64,000 nucleotides of DNA from positions 1 through 64,000 of the forward strand of contig SHZJ01000001.1 of the NCBI GenBank assembly GCA_009692365.1. The letters run 5' to 3'. Shown here piece after piece: positions 16,778 through 25,074 of the stretch (position 1 is its first letter; the number at the start of each line of letters is the position of its first letter). A program made the translations under genes and the position numbers. This DNA is from Gammaproteobacteria bacterium. Its GTDB lineage: Bacteria; Pseudomonadota; Gammaproteobacteria; Ga0077536. Below the pieces are notes generated by a model, which saw nothing but the letters and a program-made list of their open reading frames with translations, made no database searches and had not been told where the DNA came from.

Positions 16778-17569
16778 ATGGACCCCCATTCAGAGCAAGA
16801 GTTTCGGCTATTTTTGCCCGAATTAGCCGCCTTGGCGGCTCGGGTCGTGTTGCCGTGGTTTCGCCAGCCGCTCAGCGTTACGGACAAGGGCGGGCGGCAC
16901 TTTGATCCGGTTACCCGGGCTGACCGCGAGGCCGAGCAAGCTCTGCGCGCCGCTATCTTGGCACGCTATCCCGACCACAGCATCTTGGGCGAGGAATTTG
17001 ACGAACAGGTGGGCAGCAGCGCCTATCGCTGGGTCATCGACCCCATCGACGGCACGCGCGCGTTCATCAGCGGGGTGCCGACGTGGGGCACGCTGGTGGG
17101 TTTGTGCGAGGACAACCAGCCGGTGCTCGGCATGATGAGCCAGCCCTTCGTGGGCGAGATTTTTATCGGCGGTGGGGCGCGTGCAACGCTGTTGCGGGGC
17201 GAACAGGCGGTCGATTTGCGCACCCGCGCGACCCCCAGTCTGGCGCAAGCCTCTTTATTCGCGACCACCCCTGAGATGTTTAGCGGCGCCGAATGGGCGG
17301 CGTTCCAGCGCGTGTCCGCGGCCGTGCGGTTGACCCGTTTTGGGATCGACTGTTACGCCTACTGTTTACTGGCCGCCGGGCACATCGATTTGGTCATCGA
17401 GGCGGGTTTGGGTTTCTACGACATCGCGCCGCTCGTGCCCATCATCACGGCCGCGGGCGGGCAGGTGAGCGATTGGCGCGGCGCGCCGGTACGCACCGGC
17501 GGGCGGGTCATTGCGGCCGCCAATGCCAGTCTCCATGCCAGCGCCCTGGCGCTCCTCGCCGAGGTCTGA
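16778..17569 (+). CDS. Inositol-monophosphatase-family phosphatase, probable histidinol-phosphatase (HisN type)
   Basis: This 263-residue protein of the IMPase/FBPase fold should hydrolyse a phosphomonoester using two or three Mg ions. Metal-site motifs are HSILGEEFDEQ, WVIDPIDGTRAFISGVPTWGTLVG and, at the C-terminal end, DLVIEAGLGFYDIAPLVPIITAAGG. The TRAFISG extension after DPIDG is characteristic of the HisN (histidinol-phosphatase) branch rather than SuhB. The start could be this ATG (MDPHSEQEF) or the ATG seven codons earlier (16757); the region is divergent from htpX. Its stop overlaps the start of the NadM/Nudix gene (TGATG). No other his genes are nearby, so the substrate remains inferred. 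Confidence 0.82.
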   Translation: MDPHSEQEFRLFLPELAALAARVVLPWFRQPLSVTDKGGRHFDPVTRADREAEQALRAAILARYPDHSILGEEFDEQVGSSAYRWVIDPIDGTRAFISGVPTWGTLVGLCEDNQPVLGMMSQPFVGEIFIGGGARATLLRGEQAVDLRTRATPSLAQASLFATTPEMFSGAEWAAFQRVSAAVRLTRFGIDCYAYCLLAAGHIDLVIEAGLGFYDIAPLVPIITAAGGQVSDWRGAPVRTGGRVIAAANASLHASALALLAEV

Positions 17570-18591
17570 TGGCCGCCGCCGGCCCGCGCGTCGCCGTGTG
17601 TATTGGCCGCTTTGCGCCCGTGCAGCACCACCACTGCCAGACCATCGAGGCGCAACTAGCCGGCCACGCGCTGGTCATCGTGTTATGCACCGGCAGCACC
17701 TCCGCGCGCGATGTGGCCAATCCCTGGACGCTCACCCAGCGGCTTGACGGCCTGCGCGCGGCGCTCCCCGACCCGCGGGTGGTCATCGTTGCGCTGGCAG
17801 ATTGTTGGTACGACGACCCGCGTTGGGCGGCCTTGGTCGCCCTCACCGTCGGCGCGGCCTGCCAGCGCGCGGGGCTGGCGCCGGAGGACGCTCAAATCAC
17901 CGTGGTCGGCACCGAACGGGCCGGCCCGGACTACTACGCCATGCTGTTTCCGCGCTGGCAGGCCGGCGCCACGGGGTCCAGCGCGTGGGTGCCGGCGTTG
18001 GCGGAAGCCTTGTTGCTCGCCACCGGCGCGGCGCGCGGGGCGCTGTTAGACACGCACTGCCCCCCGACCGCCCACGGCTTTATCAGCGCTGGGCTGGAGG
18101 GTGAGATTGGGCGTGAACTGGCGGCCGAGGCTGCGTTCGCGGTGGACTATCGCCGGGCCTGGGCCAGCGCGCCTTATCCGCCGGTGTTCGTGACGGTAGA
18201 CGTACTGGTGCGGCACCAAGATCGGGTGCTGTTAGTCCAGCGAGGGCGGCGGCCCGGCTTGGGGTTGCTGGCGCTACCCGGTGGTTTTGTGGGTCCCGGC
18301 GAGTCGCTGGCGGCGGCCGCCGTGCGCGAATTGTGCGAGGAGACAGGCTTGCAGATCCCCGCACCGGCGGCCGGCGCCGGGCGGGTGTTTGACCATCCGC
18401 GGCGTTCGCGACGGGGCCGGATCATCACCCATTTATTTGAATTTGATCTCAGCGTGCTGCCCGTCGCACCCGTGGCGGTGGGCGGCGATGACGCGGCCCT
18501 GGCGCTCTGGCTGCCCCGCGCTAGGGTGCGGGCAGAGGATTTTTTTGAGGACCACTACGCCATCCTGCAGGTCACGCTGGGCCTCCCCTGA
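17569..18591 (+). CDS. NadM-like nucleotidyltransferase/Nudix hydrolase fusion with altered HxGH motif
   Basis: The ORF-track entry is 92 codons too long. The real start is the ATG overlapping the previous stop, giving 340 residues (MAAAGPRVAVCIGRFAPV). The N-terminal ~180 residues match the bifunctional NMN adenylyltransferase (NadM) fold. The C-terminal domain is an intact Nudix ADP-ribose pyrophosphatase-type hydrolase, with LLALPGGFVGPGESLAAAAVRELCEETGL fitting Gx5Ex7REUxEExGU from about residue 240. The adenylyltransferase signature normally reads GRFxPxHxGH; here it is GRFAPVQHHH (residues 13-22). The second signature (ISxTxxR) is also degraded (ISAGLEGEIG). The NAD-synthesis activity may therefore be lost or changed while the Nudix half looks functional. 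Confidence 0.85.
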   Translation: MAAAGPRVAVCIGRFAPVQHHHCQTIEAQLAGHALVIVLCTGSTSARDVANPWTLTQRLDGLRAALPDPRVVIVALADCWYDDPRWAALVALTVGAACQRAGLAPEDAQITVVGTERAGPDYYAMLFPRWQAGATGSSAWVPALAEALLLATGAARGALLDTHCPPTAHGFISAGLEGEIGRELAAEAAFAVDYRRAWASAPYPPVFVTVDVLVRHQDRVLLVQRGRRPGLGLLALPGGFVGPGESLAAAAVRELCEETGLQIPAPAAGAGRVFDHPRRSRRGRIITHLFEFDLSVLPVAPVAVGGDDAALALWLPRARVRAEDFFEDHYAILQVTLGLP

Positions 18592-18822
18592 ACGACGGCG
18601 GGCGCAGGCCTGTGAGGGCCGCACCAAACGAAGGCGCGTCTGAGGGGCTTAGTTCCACGAACCTGGGCCGCTACCCCGGACGGGAGTCGTCTGATCTGAC
18701 CATCGACTCCCGCCTCGGGCGGGGCGAAAAACGCGGGTTTGGAGACGCCAACAGGCGACCCGCGCGCTCTATTGTTACCCTCCAAAGGCGGCCGCGCTCC
18801 GGCGTCGCTGCGAGATTTAACC
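18592..18822. other. 231-bp gap with inverted repeats, no gene seen
   Basis: No convincing reading frame is present between the Nudix gene and the small secreted protein. A 9-bp perfect inverted repeat (CGGGAGTCG at 18681-18689, CGACTCCCG at 18704-18712, 14-base loop) and a following GC-rich palindrome (CCCGCC..GGCGGG) could form hairpins. Neither has a T-run, so a Rho-independent terminator is not supported. Confidence 0.5.
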
Positions 18823-19194
18823 ATGCACTTGCGTGTTGTTTTAGTCCTGAGTGCCGTGATGTCGAACGGGGCGCAAGCCGATGCCCGCTATCAGGCGGTC
18901 CCGATCGATGCGGGTCACGAATTTGGGATGGAGAAGGCGCTGATCCTCGACACCGTCGCCGGTCATCTGTGGATCTGGACCGAAAGCCCGGCCACCGATG
19001 AGGAACCGGGGGGGCGCTACGTCATTTATCAGGGCCAGCTAACCCCGGGTAGCCGGATGGGCGAGGTGGTGCTCAAACAGGAATGGGTGATGGGTAAACC
19101 GGGCGAAGAAAATTCCGCCGCCGCGGCCAAGCCCGTTGCCCCGGCCAAGACGGTGACCCCGGCCAAGCCGGTGGCCCCGGTCAAGCGCAAATAA
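18823..19194 (+). CDS. Small secreted protein of unknown function with Lys/Pro/Ala-rich tail
   Basis: A 123-residue protein. I start it at the ATG preceding a plain signal peptide (MHLRVVLVLSAVMSNGAQA, cut before DARYQ). The ORF-track start is 28 codons too early. The mature ~75-residue core (YQAVPIDAGHEFGMEKALILDTVAGHLWIWTES, then GGRYVIYQGQLTPGSRMGEVV) looks like one compact beta-rich domain seen in uncharacterised proteobacterial proteins. The tail is a low-complexity repeat of the type AKPVAPAKTVTPAKPVAPVKRK, built from a GCC/AAG/CCG-rich repeat. It lies 13 bp upstream of the SDR gene. I do not recognise a function. Confidence 0.7.
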   Translation: MHLRVVLVLSAVMSNGAQADARYQAVPIDAGHEFGMEKALILDTVAGHLWIWTESPATDEEPGGRYVIYQGQLTPGSRMGEVVLKQEWVMGKPGEENSAAAAKPVAPAKTVTPAKPVAPVKRK

Positions 19195-19207
19195 CGGGCC
19201 GGCGAGC

Positions 19208-19960
19208 ATGCGCTTAGCGGGTAAACGCATCGTGGTGACGGGGGCTAGCAGCGGCATTGGGCGGGCGATCGCGGTGGCTTGCGCGCGCGAAGGCGCCACG
19301 CTGGTGTTGAGCTACCGCGACTCGGCCGCGGCCACTCAGGCTCTAGTGGACGAAATCCAGCAGGCGGGCGGGCGCGCTTTTGCGCACGCCGCGCAGGTCG
19401 GAGATCCGGCGGCGGTCGCCGCGCTAGTGGCCCAGGCAGACATCCTCCTGGGCGGCATCGACGCTTGGTGCAATGTGGCCGGGGCCGATATTTTAACCGG
19501 CCCCGGGGCCCACGATCCCGACTTGCAAAAGCTGGCGCGGCTCATCGACACCGACCTGCGCGGCACGATGCTCTGCGCCTGGGCGGCAGCCCCGGCGCTG
19601 CGGCGCTCGCGCGGTTGTTTGTTGAATACCTCGTGGGATTTGGCGCTCTGCGGGATGGGGGGGCGAAATCCCGAAATGTTCGCCGCCGTCAAAGCGGGCG
19701 TTACCGGCTTCACGCGCGCCCTGGCGCGTTCACTGGCCCCGGAGGTGCGGGTCAACGAGGTGGCCCCGGGGTGGATCGAAACCACGTTTGCCCAACACGA
19801 GATGGGGGCCGCCTATCGCGCTGGGATCGAGGCGGCAACCCCGCTGGCGCGCCTAGGACAGGCGCGCGAAGTGGCGGCGGCGGCGGTTTTCTTGCTCTCG
19901 GATGAGGCCTCGTTCATCAGCGGGCAAACGCTGAAAGTCAACGGCGGGCTGTCGAGCTAG
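19208..19960 (+). CDS. SDR-family oxidoreductase with Phe in place of the catalytic Tyr
   Basis: A 250-residue short-chain dehydrogenase/reductase fold. The NAD(P)-binding TGASSGIG (11-18), the NVAG motif (89-92) and the C-terminal FISGQTLKVNGGLSS are classical. The active-site YxxxK reads Phe158-Ala-Ala-Val-Lys162 (EMFAAVKAGV), and the position of the usual catalytic Ser appears to be Trp (NTSWDLALCGMGG, with about two extra residues before the Phe). Ordinary SDR chemistry is therefore unlikely unless this subfamily uses other residues. The DNA there reads ATGTTCGCCGCCGTCAAAGC, so the Phe is not a frame artefact. It follows the small secreted protein by 13 bp and converges with egtB. Confidence 0.82.
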   Translation: MRLAGKRIVVTGASSGIGRAIAVACAREGATLVLSYRDSAAATQALVDEIQQAGGRAFAHAAQVGDPAAVAALVAQADILLGGIDAWCNVAGADILTGPGAHDPDLQKLARLIDTDLRGTMLCAWAAAPALRRSRGCLLNTSWDLALCGMGGRNPEMFAAVKAGVTGFTRALARSLAPEVRVNEVAPGWIETTFAQHEMGAAYRAGIEAATPLARLGQAREVAAAAVFLLSDEASFISGQTLKVNGGLSS

Positions 19961-19973
19961 CGCGGCGCCTGGG

Positions 19974-21227
19974 TCACGCATCGCGCGCCAAGCGTAGGCC
20001 GGAGAACTGCCAGCGCTGGTGCGGATAGAAAAAGTTGCGATAGGTCGGGCGGGCATGCCCGGCGGGCGTGACACAGCAGCTGCCGCGCAGCACCATCTGG
20101 TTGGCCATGAACTTCCCGTTGTACTCGCTCACGATCCCGGCCAACGGCGCGAAGCCCGGATAGGGCGTGTAGGCGCTGGCGGTCCATTGCCACACCTCCC
20201 CGTGGAGCTGCTGGAGCGCGCCCGTGGCGGGCGCAGCAGGGACCGGCGCCCAGCGTGCCGCGGCGAGCGCGCTCGGTGCTTGCGCGGCGGCGGCGTGTTC
20301 CCATTCAAACTCGGTGGGTAGCCGCGCGCCCGCCCAGCGCGCGTAAGCATCGGCTTCGTAATAGCTGAGGTGACACACCGGCGCGGCCGCCACGCAGGGT
20401 CGCCAGCCGCCCAGCGTAAATTCCTCCTCGCCGCTGGCGTCGCGCCAGTAGGCGGGATGTTGCCAGCCCTCCCGGGTGAGCGTCGACCAGCCGTCGGATA
20501 GCCACAGCGCGGGCGTTCGATAGCCACCCTCGCGCACGAACTGCGCGAACTCCGCGTGGGTGACCAAGCGGTTAGCGAGCGCAAAATCTCCGAGAAAATG
20601 CCGATGTTGGGGGCGCTCGTTGTCGAAGGCAAAAGCGCCGGTGGAGGTCCCGATGGGCACCACCCCGCCGGCTTGCGCCACCCAGCGCCAAGGCTCCGCG
20701 CTGGCCGGCGCGGGCGCTGGGGATTCCCGGTAGACCGGGCCTAGCGGATTGCAGGCAAACAGATGTTTGAGGTCCATCAGCAGCAACTCCTGATGTTGCT
20801 GCTCGTGCTGCAGACCCAGTTCCATCAGCTCGGCCACGGCGGCCGGCAAGTCGCCCGCCAGTGCGCGCAACAGCCGCTCGTCGATGAACGCGCGGTAAGC
20901 GAGCACTGCGGCCAGCGTGGGACGCGTAATCAACCCGCGCTGCGGCCGCGCGAACTGCGGCCCAACGGCCTGATAGTACGAATTGAACAGCGTCCGATAA
21001 CCCGGGAACGCTGACCTATAGGTAGGGTCGAGAGCCGCGAGGACGACGGTCTCAAAAAACCAAGTGGTGTGGGCGAGATGCCATTTGGCCGGGCTGGCAT
21101 CGGGCATCGATTGCGCCCCGGCATCTTCCGCGGAGAGCGGCTCCACCAGCCAACCGCTATGTTCACGGATGGCCCGATAGCGGCTGGCCAACGGGTGGCT
21201 GGTCAGCGCCTCGGCGGGCAGCTTCAT
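19974..21227 (-). CDS. egtB: EgtB, ergothioneine biosynthesis sulfoxide synthase
   Basis: A 417-residue non-haem iron enzyme that joins hercynine to a thiol donor with O2. I start at MKLPAEALTSHPLASRYRAIREHS, whose ATG overlaps the stop of the NRDE gene (ATGA). The ORF-track version reads 106 extra residues out of frame through that gene. The N-terminal DinB-like domain carries the iron ligands (SPAKWHLAHTTWFFE and LQHEQQHQELLLMDLKH). The C-terminal FGE/sulfatase-modifying domain shows GGWRPCVAAAPVCHLSYYEADAYARWAGARLPTEFEWEHAA, GEVWQWTASAY and GSCCVTPAGHARPTYRNFFYPHQRWQFSGLRLARD. The usual partner methyltransferase EgtD is not in the window. Confidence 0.92.
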   Translation of the reverse strand: MKLPAEALTSHPLASRYRAIREHSGWLVEPLSAEDAGAQSMPDASPAKWHLAHTTWFFETVVLAALDPTYRSAFPGYRTLFNSYYQAVGPQFARPQRGLITRPTLAAVLAYRAFIDERLLRALAGDLPAAVAELMELGLQHEQQHQELLLMDLKHLFACNPLGPVYRESPAPAPASAEPWRWVAQAGGVVPIGTSTGAFAFDNERPQHRHFLGDFALANRLVTHAEFAQFVREGGYRTPALWLSDGWSTLTREGWQHPAYWRDASGEEEFTLGGWRPCVAAAPVCHLSYYEADAYARWAGARLPTEFEWEHAAAAQAPSALAAARWAPVPAAPATGALQQLHGEVWQWTASAYTPYPGFAPLAGIVSEYNGKFMANQMVLRGSCCVTPAGHARPTYRNFFYPHQRWQFSGLRLARDA

Positions 21228-21997
21228 GGACGACCTATCGCCAGGGTGTAGCGGCTCTCGCCGCTGATTTGGGTGTCGATCGCGTAACGCCGTTCGATAA
21301 ACTGCAGTTGTCCGGTTCGCCCCCGCAGCACCACGCTCGAACAACGCGTGCCGTAGCCCTCGCCGACAATAAACACGGCGGCCCCCCAGCCCTCGCGGGC
21401 TAGTCCAACGCCGGTCTGTGGCAGCAGGGCGTCGGCGGGTTGAGTCGTGTCGCGCAGGGCGTTCAGCAGCGCCGTGATGAGGTCTTCGCCGGTGCACGAG
21501 CGGGCGCGCGCATAGGCTAGTTTGAGTTGCGTGACCTTCGGCCATTCCTCGCCGAAAGCCCCGTTGCTCAGGCCATGGAGGCCACGGGCCAGCGGCGTTA
21601 CCTCGCCGGCGAGGTTGGACCAGATATGGGCGCTGTGGCGGTCGGCGGCGATCAGATTAACCCCGGCATACAGGGGCGCTGCGCGCGTGAGCGCGGCCGT
21701 GTACGCCGCTGAACTAGCCCCCGTTGGGCGCAAAAAGTCGCTGACTAAAAACCCCCGTGAACGCCCCGCTGGGCGGCTCTCGTTGCTGCGCACATTGGTC
21801 ACCGCCGCAAAGTGTCCCGCCCGATCGACACCCAACCACGTGCCCCCAGCGCTTAAATCGCGGCCGGCTAAGATAGTCGGTGCATCGTCCCAAGGTGCTG
21901 CAGCAGCGCTGGGGCGCGCGTGAAATTCATCCCGATTGGCCATCACCACGAGATCGTAATCCGCATGATCGTCAATCGCGGCAACCAGTACGCACAT
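21224..21997 (-). CDS. NRDE (TANGO2-like) family protein
   Basis: A 257-residue protein with the family's eponymous N-terminal motif (MCVLVAAIDDHADYDLVVMANRDEFHARPSAAAAPW) and the following ILAGRDLSAGGTWLGVDRAGHFAAVTNVR. It belongs to the NRDE/TANGO2 group with an Ntn-hydrolase-like fold and a Cys at position 2. The biochemical role in bacteria is not established; links to haem or acyl-CoA handling come from eukaryotic relatives. It is probably co-transcribed between apt (27 bp upstream) and egtB (4-bp overlap). Confidence 0.88.
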   Translation of the reverse strand: MCVLVAAIDDHADYDLVVMANRDEFHARPSAAAAPWDDAPTILAGRDLSAGGTWLGVDRAGHFAAVTNVRSNESRPAGRSRGFLVSDFLRPTGASSAAYTAALTRAAPLYAGVNLIAADRHSAHIWSNLAGEVTPLARGLHGLSNGAFGEEWPKVTQLKLAYARARSCTGEDLITALLNALRDTTQPADALLPQTGVGLAREGWGAAVFIVGEGYGTRCSSVVLRGRTGQLQFIERRYAIDTQISGESRYTLAIGRP

Positions 21998-22024
21998 GGC
22001 ATAGCTCCGGCAGGTGGGGGGTGA

Positions 22025-22540
22025 TTAGTAGTGCAGGAGCGAGTGCACCCGGCACTCGCCCAAGGCGGCTCGCCCGTGCAGAAAATCGAGCTCAAGCAGG
22101 CAGGCGAAACCCACCACGACGACCCCGGGTTGGCCCGTTAGCACCAGACCGGCGGCGGCGGTGCCACCGGTGGCGAGGACGTCGTCGATCAGCAGGGCGC
22201 GGTCACCGGGGCGTAGCGCATCGCGCTGCATTTCCAGGGCGGCAGAGCCGTATTCCAAGTCGTATTCCACCCGGTGGGTGGCCCCTGGCAGCTTGCCGGG
22301 TTTGCGCAGCGGGACAAATCCGGCCCCCAGTTCCGCGGCCACCAGTGCGCCAAAAATGAAGCCCCGCGCCTCGATGCCCAGCACGACGCTCACCCCAGCG
22401 CCGCGAAAGGGCGCCACCAGCGCCTGCATGGCCGTCCGCCGCGCGTTGGGGTCTAGCAACAGCGGGGTGATGTCTTTGAACAAAATGCCGGGTTTGGGGA
22501 AATCAGGAATATCCCGAATATAGGCGGTGAGCGTTTCCAT
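22025..22540 (-). CDS. apt: Adenine phosphoribosyltransferase
   Basis: A 171-residue cytosolic purine-salvage enzyme making AMP from adenine and PRPP. Diagnostic parts are IRDIPDFPKPGILFKDITPLLLDP at the N terminus, ARGFIFGALVAAELGAGFVPLRKPGKLP for the hood/adenine region and the PRPP-binding ALLIDDVLATGGTAAAG. Length is typical for the family. It is the first of three minus-strand genes (apt, NRDE, egtB). The 179 bp between it and mltD show no gene. Confidence 0.96.
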   Translation of the reverse strand: METLTAYIRDIPDFPKPGILFKDITPLLLDPNARRTAMQALVAPFRGAGVSVVLGIEARGFIFGALVAAELGAGFVPLRKPGKLPGATHRVEYDLEYGSAALEMQRDALRPGDRALLIDDVLATGGTAAAGLVLTGQPGVVVVGFACLLELDFLHGRAALGECRVHSLLHY

Positions 22541-22719
22541 CTGAGATTTTCCTCAAGGTCTTAACGAGCGCGCGGGTGAGCGCGGGTGGGTGGTTCGTCA
22601 GCGACCGCGGCGCGCCGCTGAAAGTCCGGCAAAATGCCCGGGGCTGGCACGCTGCTCGCGCCACTGCGCTCGCAGGCGTGGCGCGCGCGGTGTGGCGGTT
22701 CGCTCGGCGGCTCATAATT

Positions 22720-24162
22720 TCAAGTGGACCGATGGACCACGAGGTCTTGTCCGGGCTGTAATGCATGCGACCGCCGCAAGGCGTTCCACGCCAATAGCTG
22801 GTCCACCGAGACCTTGAATTGGCGCGAGATGGTCCACAAAGTGTCCCCCGCGCGCACCCGATAGTGGGTGATTCGGTGCGAATCGCGCGCAGTTTTGGCC
22901 GCCTTGGGCGCCGTTGGCTGCGCCGCCGCCACCCGGTGCGCGCTCGTGTGCGCGGCCAGCGCGGGCGGACGGCCCCCGCTGATTTTCATCGTTTGGCCGA
23001 CTTTTAGCGGCGTTTTCGGCTGCAGGCCGTTGGCGCGGGCCAACTGCTCCACGTGCAAGTCGTAGTGACGGGCGATGGTCCACAGTGATTCTCCGGCGCG
23101 CACCCGGTGCACCTGCTCGGCCACCGCTTGGTGTGCGGTCTTGGGCGGCACGGCGCGCGCGAGGGCGGGGATGGGGCTAGGTGGCAGCGTCTCCGCCAGC
23201 GCCAAGGCGGCGGCCGCCTGGGCCACCGGGATGAGGATCGTGGCGGGCTGCTCGGGGCCGGTATGGGCGCGCCGCCAGCCGGCGTTCAGGCGGATAAACT
23301 CTGGCTCCGGCACCCCAATGCGGGTCGCAAATTGGCGCAGATCGGTGGGTTGTTTGACGGCTAGCCGAGCGAAGTAGGGCCGGTTATCGACCGGTGGCAA
23401 CCTAATGCCGTAGCGCGCCGGCGCGCGGATGACCTCGGCCATTGCGAGCACTCTGGCGAGCAGTTGGCGGGTTTCTCGGCGCAGCGGTAGCGCCCACACG
23501 CTGGGTCGCGCTCCGCCGCGGGCTGAGGACGCCAGCATGCGTTCCAGCGCCCCCGAGCCCACGTTGTAGCCGGCGATAGCCAGCAGCCAATCTCCGTCAA
23601 AGCGCGTCGCGAGCGTTTGGAGATAGTCGATTGCGGCCGCGGTGGACTGCGTGACGTCCAGGCGTCCATCGTGCCAGGGCGTCTGCGTGAGGCCAAACGT
23701 CTTGCCTGTGCCCGCCATGAATTGCCACAAACCCGCCGCCCCATAGCGCGACCTGACCGTGGGGTTGTAACCGCTTTCCAACATGGGGAGGAGGGCGAGT
23801 TCCCCGGGCAATTTCTGGGCCGCGATTTCGCTGGCAACAAATTGGAGAAACGGCGCGCCGGTGGTGCCAAGGCGTTCCAACCAGCGCGGATTGGCTCGCA
23901 GCCACTGCACTTCGCGCACGACTTCCGGGCGCTGGGCCTGGCCTAAGGAAAATTGCCCCTGCAGGCTAGCCCAAAGGTCGGTGCTCGCCGGCTTGGGCGC
24001 CGTGCTCGGCGCCGTGCTGGTCGGTGCGACCCGGTCTTCGACCGGGGACGGCAGTTGGGGGCGCAGGCTTGCAGGCTTGAGCCGGTCGGTCCCGCAGCCC
24101 ACCAGCAACAGGATAATCAGGCCTGACGCGAGCGTCAGGGCGGGGCGTAGAAAGCCGTTCAT
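22720..24162 (-). CDS. mltD: Membrane-bound lytic murein transglycosylase D
   Basis: A 480-residue lipoprotein that cleaves peptidoglycan glycan strands. A lipoprotein signal ends in LLVGC (LASGLIILLLVGCGTDRLKP). The SLT domain (about 115-270) carries LLPMLESGYNPTVRSRYGAAGLWQFMAGTGKTFGL with the catalytic Glu in MLES, and LLAIAGYNVGSGALERML. Two LysM domains follow (HRVRAGESLWTIARHYDLHVEQLARANGL and HYRVRAGDTLWTISRQFKVSVDQLLAWNAL). In E. coli mltD is near gloB, yafS, rnhA and dnaQ; here the same neighbourhood appears without gloB. It is divergent from the methyltransferase gene. Confidence 0.95.
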   Translation of the reverse strand: MNGFLRPALTLASGLIILLLVGCGTDRLKPASLRPQLPSPVEDRVAPTSTAPSTAPKPASTDLWASLQGQFSLGQAQRPEVVREVQWLRANPRWLERLGTTGAPFLQFVASEIAAQKLPGELALLPMLESGYNPTVRSRYGAAGLWQFMAGTGKTFGLTQTPWHDGRLDVTQSTAAAIDYLQTLATRFDGDWLLAIAGYNVGSGALERMLASSARGGARPSVWALPLRRETRQLLARVLAMAEVIRAPARYGIRLPPVDNRPYFARLAVKQPTDLRQFATRIGVPEPEFIRLNAGWRRAHTGPEQPATILIPVAQAAAALALAETLPPSPIPALARAVPPKTAHQAVAEQVHRVRAGESLWTIARHYDLHVEQLARANGLQPKTPLKVGQTMKISGGRPPALAAHTSAHRVAAAQPTAPKAAKTARDSHRITHYRVRAGDTLWTISRQFKVSVDQLLAWNALRRSHALQPGQDLVVHRST

Positions 24163-24288
24163 GGCCCTATGCTAGGCGGGGGGCTTTTACAGCGTCAACC
24201 TTTGGGCCGCGTTGTTCCCTGCTGTTGGACCTGCCAAAGTACGCCCTTAGGGTCTTTTCTAACCGCCCAGCAGAGTTTAAATTACCTC

Positions 24289-25074
24289 ATGAAACCAGCA
24301 TCTGCGCGCCATGGCGGTGACCAACTGCCGCCCGTCACGGACTTGCGCGATTGGTTTTGCGGCGCGGCTGGCCGCGCGGTCGCCCAGCGGGAAGCGGCCC
24401 TCGCCGATGAACTGCTCCAAGATCTCTTCGGCTACCACATCCTGCAGGTGGGCAGCGCCTACCCATATCCCCTCATCGCAGCCAGTCGCATTGGCCATCA
24501 AATAGTGATGGAGGCCACCCCGCTGGACGCGCCCGTGGTGGTGTTGGGTCGGGGTGACGCCCTGCCGTTCCAGCCCGCGGCCATCGATGTGCTGGTGCTG
24601 CCACACGTGCTGGAATTTGCCAGCGACCCGCATGGGGTCTTGCGTGAGGTGGAGCGGGTATTGATCCCCGAGGGCTACCTGTTGCTGTTTGGTTTTAATC
24701 CCTGGAGCCTGTACGGCGCTTGGCGGCTGGCGACTGGCTGGCGCGGGCGGGCGCCGTGGCACGGGCATTTCCTGTCCTTGTCACGACTCAAAGAGCGGCT
24801 GAGCGTGCTCGGCTTTGAAGTCGACCGCAGCGGCGGTTTATCCTACCGCCCGCCATTGCGGGACCCCGCGCGCTTGGCGAGTCTGGCGTGGGTCGAGCGG
24901 TTGGGGGCGCATTTCTGGCCGTTTGCGGGCAATGCCTTCTGGATCCTCGCCCGCAAGCGGGTGCTGGGCGCGCGGCCTATTCGCATGACAAGAGCCCGCC
25001 AGCGACGACTGCGCGCCACCGGTCGGGTGGAGCCCTCGGTCCGGCGCAATGAACTGGAACCCCCGGATGCCTGA
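24289..25074 (+). CDS. YafS-like class I SAM-dependent methyltransferase
   Basis: A 261-residue predicted methyltransferase. I start at [23 protein letters not shown]; the ORF-track start lies 40 codons upstream, in the mltD intergenic region. The SAM-binding region is modified: [12 protein letters not shown] replaces a Gly-rich motif I, followed by [60 protein letters not shown], characteristic of the YafS branch of the Methyltransf_11 family. Its 3' end overlaps rnhA by 26 bp if the upstream rnhA ATG is used. The conserved context (mltD, rnhA, dnaQ) supports orthology to yafS. The substrate is unknown. Confidence 0.85.
   Translation: MKPASARHGGDQLPPVTDLRDWFCGAAGRAVAQREAALADELLQDLFGYHILQVGSAYPYPLIAASRIGHQIVMEATPLDAPVVVLGRGDALPFQPAAIDVLVLPHVLEFASDPHGVLREVERVLIPEGYLLLFGFNPWSLYGAWRLATGWRGRAPWHGHFLSLSRLKERLSVLGFEVDRSGGLSYRPPLRDPARLASLAWVERLGAHFWPFAGNAFWILARKRVLGARPIRMTRARQRRLRATGRVEPSVRRNELEPPDA

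Noticed and set aside
21228-21545. N-terminal extension of the EgtB ORF
   Set aside because: The extra 106 residues are Arg/His-rich out-of-frame reading of the NRDE gene. The ATGA overlap gives the natural start.
22503-22766. 87-residue minus-strand ORF between apt and mltD
   Set aside because: No ribosome site, signal or family features; low-confidence Arg/Ala-rich reading of intergenic DNA.
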